This document shows, piece by piece, positions 1-11,772 of a stretch of DNA of 64,000 nt. Source of the stretch: Sepiola atlantica (taxonomy: Eukaryota > Mollusca > Cephalopoda > Sepiida > Sepiolidae); NCBI GenBank assembly GCA_963556195.1, contig OY744531.1:110007622-110071621 (forward strand), given 5' to 3'. Every line of letters begins with the position of its first letter. The first letter of the stretch is position 1. The translations under genes and the position numbers were made by a program. The notes under the pieces are model-generated. The model was not told the origin of the DNA, made no database searches, and saw nothing but the letters and a program-made list of their open reading frames with translations.

Positions 1-76
1 GAAGTCAGTAGCATGGAATGAAATTAATGAGGATGGTTCTGAGTGAAAAAGAGGAGAGTGGGGGTGGACGGAAATA

Positions 77-1017
77 ATGTGGATGGCTGTTAGTGAAGAA
101 GTGGAGGGGTGGGGGAAAGATAAAGGTGGGGGCATAGTAATCATGGACAAAAAATATTTACTCTATTATCCGACTAAAACAGATACACTAAAATACTATA
201 AACACCAAAATACTTTAAACAAAAACATAGAACATTTCAACAAATCTTTCAAACACCTAGTCAAGAACAACAAAAAATAGACATCATATATTGAGTATCA
301 CCCCGTCATTCCTACACTATACGGGCTCCCCAAAACCCATAAACCAGACATCCCGATGCGCCCCATTATATCAAGCTTAGGTAGTACCACACACAAAATT
401 GCACCGGCCATAGTTAACATTCTCACCGCACTAATGGGCATTATCAGCCCCTCCCACATCAAAAACTCAGGCGACCTTCTTAACAAAATAAAAAACATTA
501 ACGTAGAAAAGAAAAACATACATAGCCTAGATGTAACATCGCTTTATACTAATGTCCCAGTTAAAAAATGCCTAAACTTACTTCACACTCATCTAAAGAA
601 AATCAAAACCGACTTACCATTTCCCCAACATTTTAATAGAAATAATTAGACTCATCACTGACGTAACATATTTCCAATTCAACGAAGAATTCTACAAACA
701 AAAATTAAGACTCCCCATGGGCAACCCCCTAAACGGTGTATTAGCCTGCCTCTTCTTAGAATTCTTAGAATCCGGCCCTTTCAAATTTAGACTACCCTCT
801 AACATCGAATACTTTAGATACATTGATGATATTCTAATTTTCCTCCCCTTAGATATGCAAATCAATAACCTCAAAGACAAACTCAACACAGTAGAAACCT
901 CCATAAAATTCACACATGAAACTGAGATAGACAGATCGATACCATTCCTAGACACTCTTATAATTAAGTCAAACAACAAACTAGAATTCAAGGTACACCG
1001 CAAAAACATTTTTCTTA
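77..1017 (+). pseudogene. Penelope-like element reverse transcriptase, decayed
   Basis: Remnant of a PLE polymerase, the telomerase-related reverse transcriptase class. In order it shows KGGGIVIMD (about 127-153), LPKTHKP (327-347), PMRPIIS, SLDVTSLYTNVP (524-559), LPMGNPLNGVLA (711-746), the catalytic YIDD (818-829), PFLDT and EFKVHRK (to about 1004). One in-frame TAG lies at 278-280. The frame changes near 640-655. After EFKVHRK the sequence passes straight into a 3' tail with a hammerhead-like motif, so the RT thumb and GIY-YIG endonuclease are missing through internal deletion. It cannot encode an active protein. PLE assignment is firm from motif order; the subfamily is not determined. 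Confidence 0.9.
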
Positions 1018-1023
1018 AAATTA

Positions 1024-1066
1024 TCATCCTGAGGAAGTCTTACAAATAAAGACGAAACGCTGATGA
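1024..1066 (+). ncRNA. Hammerhead-like motif in PLE tail (family E, copy 1)
   Basis: Core CTGAGGA at 1029-1035 fits CUGANGA. It is followed by a hairpin GTCTT/AAGAC and GAAA at 1054-1057. Stem I is TCATC (1024-1028) with GATGA (1062-1066). Helix III is reduced to CG with no loop and the expected UH site reads CT. Position 10.1 carries an unpaired A. The layout matches PLE hammerheads, but this copy is probably inactive as a monomer. Related copies lie at 33108-33149 and 58970-59005. Confidence 0.5.
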
Positions 1067-1143
1067 ATATATAAAAAAACCATCCTTTTTGGTTTTTCCT
1101 TTTTAATTTCCAATTACGTCGGAACTTTCATCTCTCCTTTCTC

Positions 1144-1144
<1 letters not shown>

Positions 1145-1209
<65 letters not shown>

Positions 1210-1211
1210 GT
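1145..1211. repeat. (TA)n(TG)n microsatellite
   Basis: About 21 bp of TA pass into about 45 bp of TG. The tract lies 80 bp beyond the PLE tail above. Confidence 0.95.
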
Positions 1212-1405
1212 AGCATACAGTTTACTCATGGGAAATAAGCTACACATTCCTGGAGTGAAACACAAACGCTTTGTGCTGCTTGCTTTTCATATGTTTTATT
1301 TTATACTACTTATAAGTGCGTCTAATTTATTGAGCACCGTTTATGTATATACTGAAACAAATATTTATATACATAATACATAGTATATATTATGAAAAAT
1401 GATAG

Positions 1406-1406
<1 letters not shown>

Positions 1407-1456
<50 letters not shown>
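1407..1456. repeat. (TA)n microsatellite
   Basis: Uninterrupted TA dinucleotides. Confidence 0.95.
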
Positions 1457-1459
<3 letters not shown>

Positions 1460-2836
1460 CTACATACGCTTTTTATTATTAACCTTTGAAATGTTGGCAA
1501 CATTCTGGCACCATCTTATATATAGAGAGATAAGAAAATACAAATCAATATCTCAAGAATTTTAGGTTAACTTAATATCATTAAATCATCCCAAAGGACA
1601 TGAAACAATGCTGGTTATCTCTGAAGAAGGTATTTTATTCGGAAAAATTAAAGATTAAAGTAACACAAAATAAATACAAACTTTACATTGAAAATCTTCA
1701 ATTATTCTAATCATCTTCAATTATTTTAATATTTCAAACTTATCAATGCTTCTAAATAAACAACGCACTGCTTCACATCACAGCATTCCACATACATCGC
1801 GTTCAAAAACACAGGATTTCAGGATTTGAATTACTAACCTCCGACAGTCACGAGAACTCAAAATCAACAAATCAGAAGGAAAGAAATAACAAAATGCTGG
1901 ACATCTCTGAAGAAGGGGGGGGGGGTTATTCAACAAAAAATTAAAATTAATTTTTAGAAAATATATTTTTAAATCTTGCATTGAAACGGCTTCTAATTTT
2001 CAATTATTTTAATTATTTAAACTTATGCTTTTGAGCGAACGACATACTTCATTTATTTTCTGTTTCAGGTATTATCTCACCATAGCCTGGGGTAGAGAAT
2101 ATCATGCATTCGTTGTGAAAGAGTTTGTGAGTCGGTCGTGACGACTTAACGTGCCGTCGGAAGAAATGTTCCCCTTCATGATCTCGTACAAAATGGAAAA
2201 ATAATTTATCGGTGACGTTTCTTATTGTAAATAAACATCATCGGTTTTAAACAAAAATACTAATATATAGATGGGTATAAGTAATGGGAATCAAATACAA
2301 TACTAATCGTTATATTAATAGAATAGAAAACTAATTAAATAAATAATAGATTGTTTTATATTAATAGAATAAAAAACTTACTATATAGACGATTTCATCA
2401 CTAAAATAAGTAAGACATTTTAATTAAATGTTATTTAATTTGCTTCAGGCCATATTGATATTTACTGTGGTATAAACATAAAACAACATTACAGCTCCCC
2501 ACGGATTTCAGGAGATTTGAAACACCTACTATTTGATAAAGAGGAATTTTCTCGAAATATATTATAGAACACCGTCAAACACATTAGGTCACTGTGTAGA
2601 TATTTTGACTAAACAACGTTTTACTATATTTTTAAGAAACTTCTTTTAAAGTTCTTTTTTTCCTTCTCAACACCAACATATTTCCATTTCTTGCATTGTG
2701 ATAGCTTTCTATGACTCTTCTATATACGTATTACGCGTAATGCTTCAATTGCACTACATCTTATTAAAAATAAAAATCTTTTTTCTGAAAGGATATTATG
2801 TTTATTGGGCGTATAGGGTATTCTGCCTTAATGCTG

Positions 2837-2838
<2 letters not shown>
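1457..2838. repeat. AT-rich stretch with a diverged direct repeat
   Basis: No gene seen. About 1610-1775 and 1893-2055 are diverged direct copies: both contain ATCTCTGAAGAAGG, a run of TTAAAATT-type words, then TTCAATTATTTTAAT and AAACTTAT. A G10 run lies near 1917-1926. The rest is unassigned AT-rich sequence. Confidence 0.5.

Positions 2839-2903
<65 letters not shown>
2839..2903. repeat. (TA)n microsatellite
   Basis: About 65 bp of pure TA. From 2904 to 3300 no gene is seen; 3125-3300 is a degenerate TATATTTTT-rich low-complexity tract. Confidence 0.95.
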
Positions 2904-2910
<7 letters not shown>

Positions 2911-3370
2911 TTCACTTAGAGAAAACGATTGTTCAGTGAAGACCGGGATTATTCCAATAAAAAAGCTCGATGATACTCGATTACAGGGTACAGATGGATG
3001 GAATAGATCTGGAATGCCAATAAGATCAGTGAATAGTAATTTAGGAACGGAGTTTTGACAGTTGTTTGGTCTTTATATTTCTTTGTGGGGGTGATATTTG
3101 TCATCACTGGAGTGCATTTAAAGCAAATTATATATTTTTTTATTATTATTTTTTATATATGTTTTTTATATATATTTTTATATATATCTTTATATATATT
3201 TTTTAATATATATTTTTGTATATATATTTTTATATATAGTTTTTTATCCTCTTTCTTTTTTATATTTTTTATTCTCTATCTTACTTTAATTTTTTCTTCC
3301 CTTGTTAAGTGACCCCAAGAAAATCAACACCACATTGTGTATTGCCGGGTGTTGTTAATCTTGCTAAATT

Positions 3371-3427
3371 TCTCCCTGATGATCTGCCAAGCAAGTACCT
3401 GCTTGGTAGTGAAACACGTGTAGGTAA
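3371..3427 (+). ncRNA. Hammerhead-like ribozyme motif (family H)
   Basis: CTGATGA at 3376-3382. Stem II is a 10-bp hairpin (3384-3393 with 3400-3409, one G-U). GAAA is at 3411-3414, helix III is the palindrome CACGTG (3415-3420), and the UA cleavage dinucleotide is at 3421-3422. Weak points are stem I, supported by only CC/GG next to the core, and a T-T mismatch at 10.1/11.1. The core is complete and in order. A (TA)n tract begins about 115 bp downstream, as for the other tails. Confidence 0.6.
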
Positions 3428-3536
3428 TAAACACTTTAATTTGAAAAATGATAAATAAATGTTTTCTGAATGAAAATATCTTATGTGGTGTTGTTTGGGC
3501 TCCTGAACGGAATGCTTTGATAAGCTTTCAAAAAAT

Positions 3537-3539
<3 letters not shown>

Positions 3540-3581
<42 letters not shown>
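3540..3581. repeat. (TA)n microsatellite
   Basis: Pure TA, 42 bp. Confidence 0.95.
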
Positions 3582-3583
<2 letters not shown>

Positions 3584-3894
3584 TAAGTAAACAGTGGTGT
3601 CAACCGCAACTTAAACTTAAACTTAAACTTAAAACAATATTGGTTTTGTGTTCATTATGTAAATATATTTGAACTTGAATAATAAATATAAGTGGATGTG
3701 TATATAATAATATAACATAAATGCCAATTTCTCAAAATCGGAAGAAAGCCGAAACAAGACTGTAGATCTTTTGCACACAAATGTCTCAATATTATTTTAA
3801 ATAGCGAATATTAGATAACACTTATACTTTAAACATTCTTTACATATTCATTTGCTTTAAAAATTATATTTCCGCCAAAAATTACGGGCCCTTA

Positions 3895-4245
3895 CGACGC
3901 AAATACACTAGAACAACTCGACAATCAGCTAGGTCCCATGCATTCACTGTGGAGGTTCTCAAATACCGGAGATCCGTCTACTCTAGCAGCTTCTTTTCCC
4001 GTGTTGATGGCCTCTGTAACTCCGTCTATGCCCCCTGTTACCTCAACTGTACCGACATGCAGACGTTTGAAACTAATGTAAACAGACATCTCGCTGCACA
4101 CCTCCCAACTTACGATGACACCAAAAACCTCTGTAGCCCCTTACGTCTCCTGTGGCGACCTGCCTTGTTTGAGGTGAAATATCTTGCTATTCACCCATCC
4201 TGCATATTGTTTTATGCAATGTATGGGTTAATCTCGAAATAATAA
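3895..4245 (+). pseudogene. LINE reverse transcriptase C-terminus and 3' end (family L1)
   Basis: Frameshifted remnant of the last part of a non-LTR retrotransposon ORF2. It shows a Thr/Asn-Thr-Leu-Glu-rich start, the conserved SxSFFSRVDGLCNSVYAPC block and TFETNVNRHL. The same block occurs, better kept, at 16515-17030, 11440-11640, 59575-59815 and 22290-22520. The phrase around GLWNSLPAPC resembles the C-terminal tail of Jockey/CR1-group LINE polymerases. The 3' UTR carries the family's CCTTACGTCT...TGCCTTGTTT words. Confidence 0.75.
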
Positions 4246-4999
4246 CGAGTTAGAAAAATTAGAAGAGCTGGTTTACTTTAGGGACGACGTTTTAAGTAAT
4301 ATACTTTAGGTGTTGACTATGTGCGTCTGTATGTACGCGGGTCTTTAGCCTGTGGACACCAAAACCGCTGGGCATAGAAAGTTGCCATTTGATAGAAATT
4401 ATATTCTTTTCTATCCATTCCTTCAGTTGTGTAATCCTTATTTCCACGTAATCTTTGACCATATCAATATTTGTTTTTGATTGCGTTGAAGAATGTTGCC
4501 GCCTCTTGCACCTCTTAAAGATTCCAAGTGCCATCATGCCCCCGCCCTGCGACGAATATTCCATCATCTTTTAAAGCAAATATGAAAATCCGAAATCTCG
4601 TTGGAAATGTCTTCTTTCTTATTAAGCAGTTCGTCTTTAAGAGTTTTTTTTCTCTTGTGGACTCGTGACGCCTGGACTGGGGTCTCTTTTCGAATTACAG
4701 GCGAAGGGTCATTTGAAAATATCCCAGAATTGAAATTGGCAGACAATGGTGCATGGTTGGTTCTTTTCCATCATCTTCAATTGACATCATCTGCTCGAAT
4801 CATGTCTAACAATGGCTGATCGTTGCGCGATGGTTTAGCCGTTTAATTCACCGTGTGTAAATCGAAAGAAAAGGGAAACAAGAACGAAATTGCGTCTTCT
4901 GCAACAAAATACTATGATAGCGTGACAGACAGACAAGCCAATCAGATGCTTAGGCATGGGATGTGTCTATTCAATATGTATGTTTAGAGATAAAAACGG

Positions 5000-6245
5000 T
5001 ATTCCTAACGTAAAAGTGATAGATTAAAAAAAAATGCTATGTCAAACTAAAGCGTGACAGACAAACAAAATCCTATGTCAAACATAAGTGTGACAGATTT
5101 TAAAAAAGGCTATATAAAACCAAAACGTGACAGGCAAAGAACATGTTATGAAAAACTTTAGTGTGACCGAGAATAAAAAATACTATATCAAACTAAAGCG
5201 TGACAGACAAAAGAAAATGCAATGTAAAATTTAAACGTGACAAACAAAAACTTGCTATCTCAAACTTAAGCGTGATATAGAAATAAAAAGGCTATGTCAA
5301 ATAAAAGCATAAAAGACATAAGAAAATAATATATCAAATTAAAGCGTAAAAGGCATAAGAAAATGGTATGTCTAATTAAAACGTAACAGACATAAGTAAA
5401 TGCAATGTCTAATTAAAACGTAACAGACATAAGTAAAAGCAATGTCTAATTAAAACGTAACAGACATAAGTAAATGATATGTTAAATTAAAGCGTAAAAG
5501 GCATAAGAAAATGATATGTCAAATTAAAACGTAACAGACATAAGTAAATGATATGTCAAATTAAAGCGTAAAAGGTATAAGAAAATGCTATGTCAAATTA
5601 AAACGTAACAGACATAAGAAAATGCAATGTCTAATTAAAACGTAACAGACATAAGAAAATGCAATGTATAATTAAAACGTAACAGACATAAGTAAATGAT
5701 ATGTCAAATTAAAGCGTAACAGACATAAAGAAAATGCTATGTCAAATTTAAGCATAATAGACATCAGAAAATGAATTGTCAAACCTAAGTATTTATTTAC
5801 TTTCTCTCCGGGAGGTAAGCGTTACAGAAACAAGAATATGCGATACCAAATGTAAGTGTGACAGACATAAGAAAATGTTATTTCAAACTTTATTGTGACA
5901 GACAAAAAAAATGCTATTTTAAACTTAAGTTTGACAGACAAAAGAAGATTTTAAATGTGACAGACCCAAATAAATGCCATTTTAAACTAAAATATGACAG
6001 ACAAAAGAAAATTCTATTTTAAACTTAAGTTTGACAAACCAAAGAAAATGATATTTTAAATTTAAATGTGACAGACCAAAGAAAATGCTATTTCAAACTT
6101 AAGTGTGACAGACTAAAGAAAATGCAATTTTAAACTTAAGTGTGACAGATAAAAAATATGCTATTTTAAACTTAAATGTGACAGAAAACAGAAAATGCTT
6201 TATCAAACTAAACCGTGATTGATGAAAGAAAAATCAATTTAAAAG
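5000..6245. repeat. Diverged 37-bp tandem array
   Basis: About 33 copies of a unit near 37 bp with the core GTGACAGAC, then AAGAAAATGCTATxTCAAA and CTTAAGC. Copies 5330-5760 are the most uniform (AACGTAACAGACATAAG variant). The same family recurs at 12420-13320 and 57030-57230. There is no coding potential. A short degenerate (GGGTTA) block follows at about 6524-6556. Confidence 0.85.
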
Positions 6246-6730
6246 TTAACTTTATCAGACCAATCGATGAACAGAGTCATTTATAGAGATGTTTGGGCAA
6301 ATCTAAATTAAAAGATGCGTCAATTACATCTGTGTGGTGACCGACGAAAATGCAATTTCACACTAACGCGTGACAGACATATTGATTAGCCTCGTATAGA
6401 AATCGTATTGAGACGCATCTAAAATCAGGAGACAGTATAAATATCTATAATTGAAGAAATAGACTATAAGAGTTAACCCGGTTAACGAGGCCACGCTTCG
6501 GTTGCATTTCACTTCAGAGAGTTGGGGTTAGTGTTAGGGTTCGGGTTCGGGTTAAATTTACTGAAACGGAATTACTTGAGCATGCGTATCAATGGAAACA
6601 GTCTATGAACCCTTACCACAACTAGTGGTTAAATAACAGTGCTTCATCAAAATCGTATTAAATAACCTACAAAATGTTGATATGACATTAAACGGAAAAT
6701 ACTGACAATTATGATTGATGGTATTTGTAC

Positions 6731-7929
6731 GAAGAGTAATGTTTTTTACCTTATTGGACTGTTATTCTTTTTTCATTGTTGGTGTTGTATTCGCAATGTT
6801 CCGACCGTTTTACTAGAATTACAGAAAGTTAAAACTAAAGAATTCATTTAATCTGATGTATAGGACCGGTTGTAATGTGTTCGTTTCTTATAACTTTTAA
6901 TAACTCTCGCGCTGAGATGGAGCTTCTGATGTGTAAAACAAAACCATCTGGTTGACTTTTAAATAAGTTACGAAAACGATTAGGATATATGGTGTGCAAG
7001 GATGGAGTACGCCACGAACACCAGGACAGAGGAGGTGCTAATAACACCAAACAAGCAGTGCGCCAAGGTATAAAGTGCGCCAAGAACAAACATACAGTGC
7101 GCCGAAAAACAGTGTGCGTCAGGAACAACAAAACATATTGTGCGTCAAGAACATTGAGACAGAATGCGCCGAGGACCCTAAACATAGAGTGCGCCAAAAA
7201 AAAAGATATAGAATGCGCTAAGAACACCAAAACATAGAATGCGCCAAGAACACCAAAACATAGATTGTTCCGAGAGCACTAAGACATACAGTGCGCCAAG
7301 AATACCAAAACATAGAATGCGCCAAGAACACCAAAACATAGATTGTTCCGAGAACACTAAGACATACAGTGCGCCAAGAATACCAAAACATAGAATGCGC
7401 CAAGAACACCAAAACATAGATTGTTCCGAGAGCACTAAGACATACAGTGCGACAAGAACACCAAAACATAGAACGCGCCAAGAACACCAAAACATAGATT
7501 GTTCCGAGAACACTAAGACATACAGTGCGCCAAGAATACCAAAACATAGAATGCGTCAAGAACACCAACACAGAATGTTCCGAGAACACTAAGACATACA
7601 GTGCGCCAAGAATACCAAAACATAGAATGCGTCAAGAACACCAACACAGAATGTTCCGAGAACACTAAGACATACAATGCGCCAAGAATACCAAAACATA
7701 GAATGCGCCAAGAACACCAACACATAGAATACGCCATAAACGCCAAGACATAGATTGTTCCGAGAACATCAAACATAGTGCGACATGACATAGAGTACGC
7801 TAAGAAAAGCAATACATAGAACGCGCCATGAACACCACTACATAGAGTGTGCCAAGAACACCAACACACATTATGCGCTATAAACACCAAGACATGGAGT
7901 GAACCAACATCTGAAACAATGATGTTTAG
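6731..7929. repeat. 1.2-kb tandem duplication, copy 1
   Basis: Homologous to 7930-9368 at an offset of 1199 bp in its first part. It begins near GTAATGTTTTTTACC, runs through a unique-looking 500-bp part, then a 26/78-bp satellite, and ends at ACAATGATGTTTAG. Identity in the first part is very high by eye, so the duplication is recent. The frames it contains (up to 128 aa) run on both strands and are satellite or shadow frames. Confidence 0.9.
7234..7760. repeat. 26-bp satellite with 78-bp higher-order unit, copy 1
   Basis: Three related 26-mers (starting CCAAGAACACC, CCGAGAGCACT or CCGAGAACACT, and CCAAGAATACC) alternate as a 78-bp unit. Because 78 is divisible by 3 and the 26-mers lack stops, long frames stay open on both strands, giving spurious Cys/Trp-rich (minus) and His/Gln/Lys-rich (plus) repeat proteins. 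Confidence 0.9.
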
Positions 7930-9368
7930 AAAAAGTAATGTTTTTTACCTTATTGGACTGTTATTCTTTTTTCATTGTTGGTGTTGTATTCGCAATGTTC
8001 CGACCGTTTTACTAGAATTACAGAAAGTTAAAACTAAAGAATTCATTTAATCTGATGTATAAGACCGGTTGTAATGTGTTCGTTTCTTATAACTTTTAAT
8101 AACTCTCGCGCTGAGATGGAGCTTCTGATGTGTAAAACAAAACCATCTGGTTGACTTTTAAATAAGTTACGAAAACGATTAGGATATATGGTGTGCAAGG
8201 ATGGAGTACGCCACGAACACCAGGACAGAGGAGGTGCTAATAACACCAAACAAGCAGTGCGCCAAGGTATAAAGTGCGCCAAGAACAAACATACAGTGCG
8301 CCGAAAAACAGTGTGCGTCAGGAACAACAAAACATATTGTGCGTCAAGAACATTGAGACAGAATGCGCCGAGGACCCTAAACATAGAGTGCGCCAAAAAA
8401 AAAGATATAGAATGCGCTAAGAACACCAAAACATAGAATGCGCCAAGAACACCAAAACATAGATTGTTCCGAGAGCACTAAGACATACAGTGCGCCAAGA
8501 ATACCAAAACATAGAATGCGCCAAGAACACCAAAACATAGATTGTTCCGAGAACACTAAGACATACAGTGCGCCAAGAATACCAAAACATAGAATGCGCC
8601 AAGAACACCAAAACATAGATTGTTCCGAGAGCACTAAGACATACAGTGCGCCAAGAATACCAAAACATAGAATGCGCCAAGAACACCAAAACATAGATTG
8701 TTCCGAGAACACTAAGACATACAGTGCGCCAAGAATACCAAAACATAGAATGCGCCAAGAACACCAAAACATAGATTGTTCCGAGAACACTAAGACATAC
8801 AGTGCGCCAAGAATACCAAAACATAGAATGCGCCAAGAACACCAAAACATAGATTGTTCCGAGAGCACTAAGACATACAGTGCGACCAGAACACCAAAAC
8901 ATAGAACGCGCCAAGAACACCAAAACATAGATTGTTCCGAGAACACTAAGACATACAGTGCGCCAAGAATACCAAAACATAGAATGCGTCAAGAACACCA
9001 ACACAGAATGTTCCGAGAACACTAAGACATACAGTGCGCCAAGAATACCAAAACATAGAATGCGTCAAGAACACCAACACAGAATGTTCCGAGAACACTA
9101 AGACATACAATGCGCCAAGAATACCAAAACATAGAATGCGCCAAGAACACCAACACATAGAATACGCCATAAACGCCAAGACATAGATTGTTCCGAGAAC
9201 ATCAAACATAGTGCGACATGACCTAGAGTACGCCAAGAAAAGCAATACATAGAACGCGCCATGAACACCACTACATAGAGTGTGCCAAGAACACCAACAC
9301 ACATTATGCGCTATAAACACCAAGACATGGAGTGAACCAACATCTGAAACAATGATGTTTAGAAAAAG
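7930..9368. repeat. 1.4-kb tandem duplication, copy 2
   Basis: Second copy of the unit at 6731-7929. The end-to-end offset grows from 1199 to about 1434 bp, which equals three extra 78-bp satellite units (234 bp) plus one base. The two copies therefore differ mainly by array expansion. Confidence 0.9.
8433..9200. repeat. 26-bp satellite with 78-bp higher-order unit, copy 2
   Basis: Same 26/78-bp hierarchy as 7234-7760 with three more 78-bp units. Frames of 195 aa (plus, 8438-9025) and 201 aa (minus, 8417-9022) are open through it, but they match only the repeat itself. They carry no recognisable domain and I do not call them genes. Confidence 0.9.
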
Positions 9369-10295
9369 AACACATGTGTGAAAAAAGAACGAAAAGATAC
9401 AAAGGTAAGACCACATGTCGTTTCTTCTGGCTATGATTCAAACAATAAGCATATTTTACTGTCCACAGTTTTACCATATTTTTCGACATTAACAAAAATA
9501 AGCTGCAAGATTGTTTTTAACACAGAATCCCAGTCATTCGCCAACGAAGAAGCCATTCTTAAACAATAGTTTGAATGGAAACAAGCCCCGTGTAGTAAAG
9601 AAATGACATTTTATCGGCAGACACGATGAATTGAAAAGAAACATTTCGATGAGAAACTAACGCGTTTTGGTGTCGAAGTTTGGTGAAATCTCAACGGAGA
9701 TCGACTGACAGACTAATTTATTTGCATCCATTTAGTGTCGTAAATAACGTCAGAATATTCTCTTTAAAATGACAACAATCACTGTACACGAGGGAATATG
9801 AAGAGGTTTCTGACAGTCGTCGGTAATGTTACACAAATAAAGATACATCAAAAAGGGAAACATTGACGCTCTGCTAAGTTAACTCTTCTGCATCTCTTGA
9901 AATATTTTTAAAAGTTATGCTCTTTTTTCTGGTTTTCTCTGTTTGTACACTAATCGTAATATTTGATTGGTTGACATTAAAAAGTATGAGCTCACAATCA
10001 ACATTGCAATACATTAACAGTTTTGTTGATAGCTCAAATGTGTTGAGTTCGAATGGCACGGTAGTAAATAATTATTGTTTTTATTTTATGTTTTTCTTAA
10101 GATGTCCTAAAATCAGATTTCTATTTACGCAAGAAGGGAAGAGTTCCCGAAAATTAAAAAAAAAATTATATCATACGGAATTTCCACCAGACCATCTTGA
10201 TACAGGTATTACATAACATTGTAACATTGTGTAGATAGACAGATATATATGTGTTTTGAAAGGGGGAAAAACAACAACAACAACAAAATAATAAT

Positions 10296-10297
<2 letters not shown>
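9369..10297. other. Unassigned AT-rich DNA
   Basis: No gene or repeat recognised. The frames present (up to 99 aa at 9917-10216) show no domain and overlap frames on the other strand. Confidence 0.4.
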
Positions 10298-10358
<61 letters not shown>

Positions 10359-10478
10359 CATGTACACATTGTATTAAGGGTTGAAACTAATTCATTTGTT
10401 CCACCATTATATGTCTTATTTGCTCCAACTTGTGTCTATCCGTCACACCTCTGCATTGTATTGCCTTCTAAATATCAC

Positions 10479-10549
<71 letters not shown>
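10298..10549. repeat. Two (TA)n tracts around 125 bp of unique DNA
   Basis: Pure TA at 10298-10355 and 10482-10549. The second tract directly abuts a truncated PLE endonuclease fragment. Confidence 0.95.
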
Positions 10550-10551
<2 letters not shown>

Positions 10552-10553
<2 letters not shown>

Positions 10554-10700
10554 TCTACACGGGGCGTCTAAATTTAGACGACCAGTGTAGATTATGTCTG
10601 AAGGAAAAATTTGAAATCCTAAACGTTAAAACCACCGAAATCTAGTAAACTGTAGAAGTGAGATAGCAAACAGCTGCTAACACAGAAATACATTTATCTT
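10552..10700 (+). pseudogene. PLE GIY-YIG endonuclease C-terminal fragment
   Basis: Frameshifted, stop-containing copy of the end of a PLE endonuclease. The frames give DDQCRLCLKEKFEILN and then SEIANSC with HRN, matching the better copy at 21159-21350 (minus). The Cys-x-x-Cys and RSE...C.H.NK pattern is the conserved C-terminal block of Penelope endonucleases. It is truncated at its 5' side exactly against (TA)n. The next 400 bp (10700-11100) hold no gene and may be its 3' UTR. Confidence 0.65.
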
Positions 10701-11099
10701 GTGTTGTATAAACGAGGGAAAAAGAAGTGGAAGACCTTCTTAAAAACATAGATACCTTTGATTTTGGTAAAATTTTAAAATATGTAGTAGTATGTTTTTA
10801 AAAGGCTGTGGGCATTGCAAATTCAGGGTAGGATATAAGCTGGAAGGAACGAAAATAATAAATCAAATACGAAATGTGACTTACTATTTATAATTTTTCT
10901 TAAAATCTTACATAACAGCAAGTGTGGTGTTAGCTGTTTGTGTGTTCTTCGGATGATTATTAAACATCATTTATTTAATATTTCGGGAAAAGAAACTCCT
11001 CTTTGTCAAAAATAATAAACACCAGAGGAAAAATCCGTCTGTGCAGAGAATCTAACAAAATTAACAATATGTATTAGACATTAATTAATAAATATTCTC

Positions 11100-11444
11100 C
11101 AAATGTCAGTTTCTTTTAAGTATTTTAAAGGGCTTTACGTGGAATAACCTTTTGAAAAGTCAAATATTTCAGATTTGCATTAAATTTAATCCATAACAAT
11201 TAAGTAACAATTAAGCTAGATTCCTTAAATTTCAATTTCTTCTTAAGACAGCTTAAGCTTTAGTATTAAGTTTTAGACATTTTCTATAATCGACACTATG
11301 TTAGGGATTTTGATCAATATTAAAATAAGGATTCTAGTCAGAAGGTTTAGTATTACCATATCTTGATTTTAATCTTCGTAAGTGATCATAAAAATGATAC
11401 AAAACTGCTTTGATCGGGGAATTAATTTTACCCGTACTAGGACG
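11100..11444 (+). repeat. Dispersed repeat R1, copy 1
   Basis: Shares ordered blocks with 17440-18340 and 56075-56995: TCAAATATTTCAGATTTGCA, a TTTCTTCTTAAGAC block, GATTCTAG..AAGGTTTAGTA, then a short hairpin CCCGT..AGGACGGG at the 3' end. The class is unknown. The LINE fragment below begins right after the hairpin. Confidence 0.7.
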
Positions 11445-11772
11445 GGTGTCGTTCCTCGACGTAAATTCACTAGACCAACTCGGCAATCGGCTAAATCCCA
11501 TCCATTCACTGTGGAGGTCCCCAGATGCCGGAGAGCTTTCTACTCAAATAGCTTTTTTCCTCGTGCTGCTGGCCTCTGGAACTCCTTCCCTGCCCCCTGT
11601 TTCCCCGACAGTACTGACATGCAGAAATTAATGTAAACAGACATCTCGCTGCGCAGATCCCAGTTTAGGTTGACCCCTCCAACCTTCTCCCTTTTTCTTT
11701 CTTCTCAGTAGTCCCTTACGTCTACAGTGGCGGCCTGCCTTGTTTGGGGTGCACTACGTTAAGAAAAAAAAA
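11445..11772 (+). pseudogene. LINE 3' end (family L1)
   Basis: Encodes PRRKFTRPTRQSAKSHPF, then TVEVPRCRRAFYSNSFFPRA and GLWNSFPAPCFPDSTDMQK, then stops early (TAA) because of a small deletion in the TFxTNVNRHL block. The 3' UTR with GTCTACAGTGGCGGCCTGCC ends in an A-rich run. It is a 5'-truncated, dead LINE copy whose family is non-LTR (Jockey/CR1 group) by resemblance. Confidence 0.8.

Noticed and set aside
2698..3058. Tyr/Ile-rich frames through (TA)n
   Set aside because: Microsatellite translation (YIYIYI); the same applies to the frames at 10166, 10356, 18630, 25689, 26589, 27026, 32686, 40855 and 58456.
4292..4746. Two adjacent minus-strand frames (60 and 91 aa) with Lys/Glu-rich sequence
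   Set aside because: They are in different frames with no recognisable domain. They might be an unprocessed fragment of a retrogene, but nothing in the sequence supports it.
8417..9025. Overlapping 195-201 aa open frames on both strands
   Set aside because: They are translations of a 26/78-bp satellite, open in several frames at once, with no domain and no start context; treated as non-coding.
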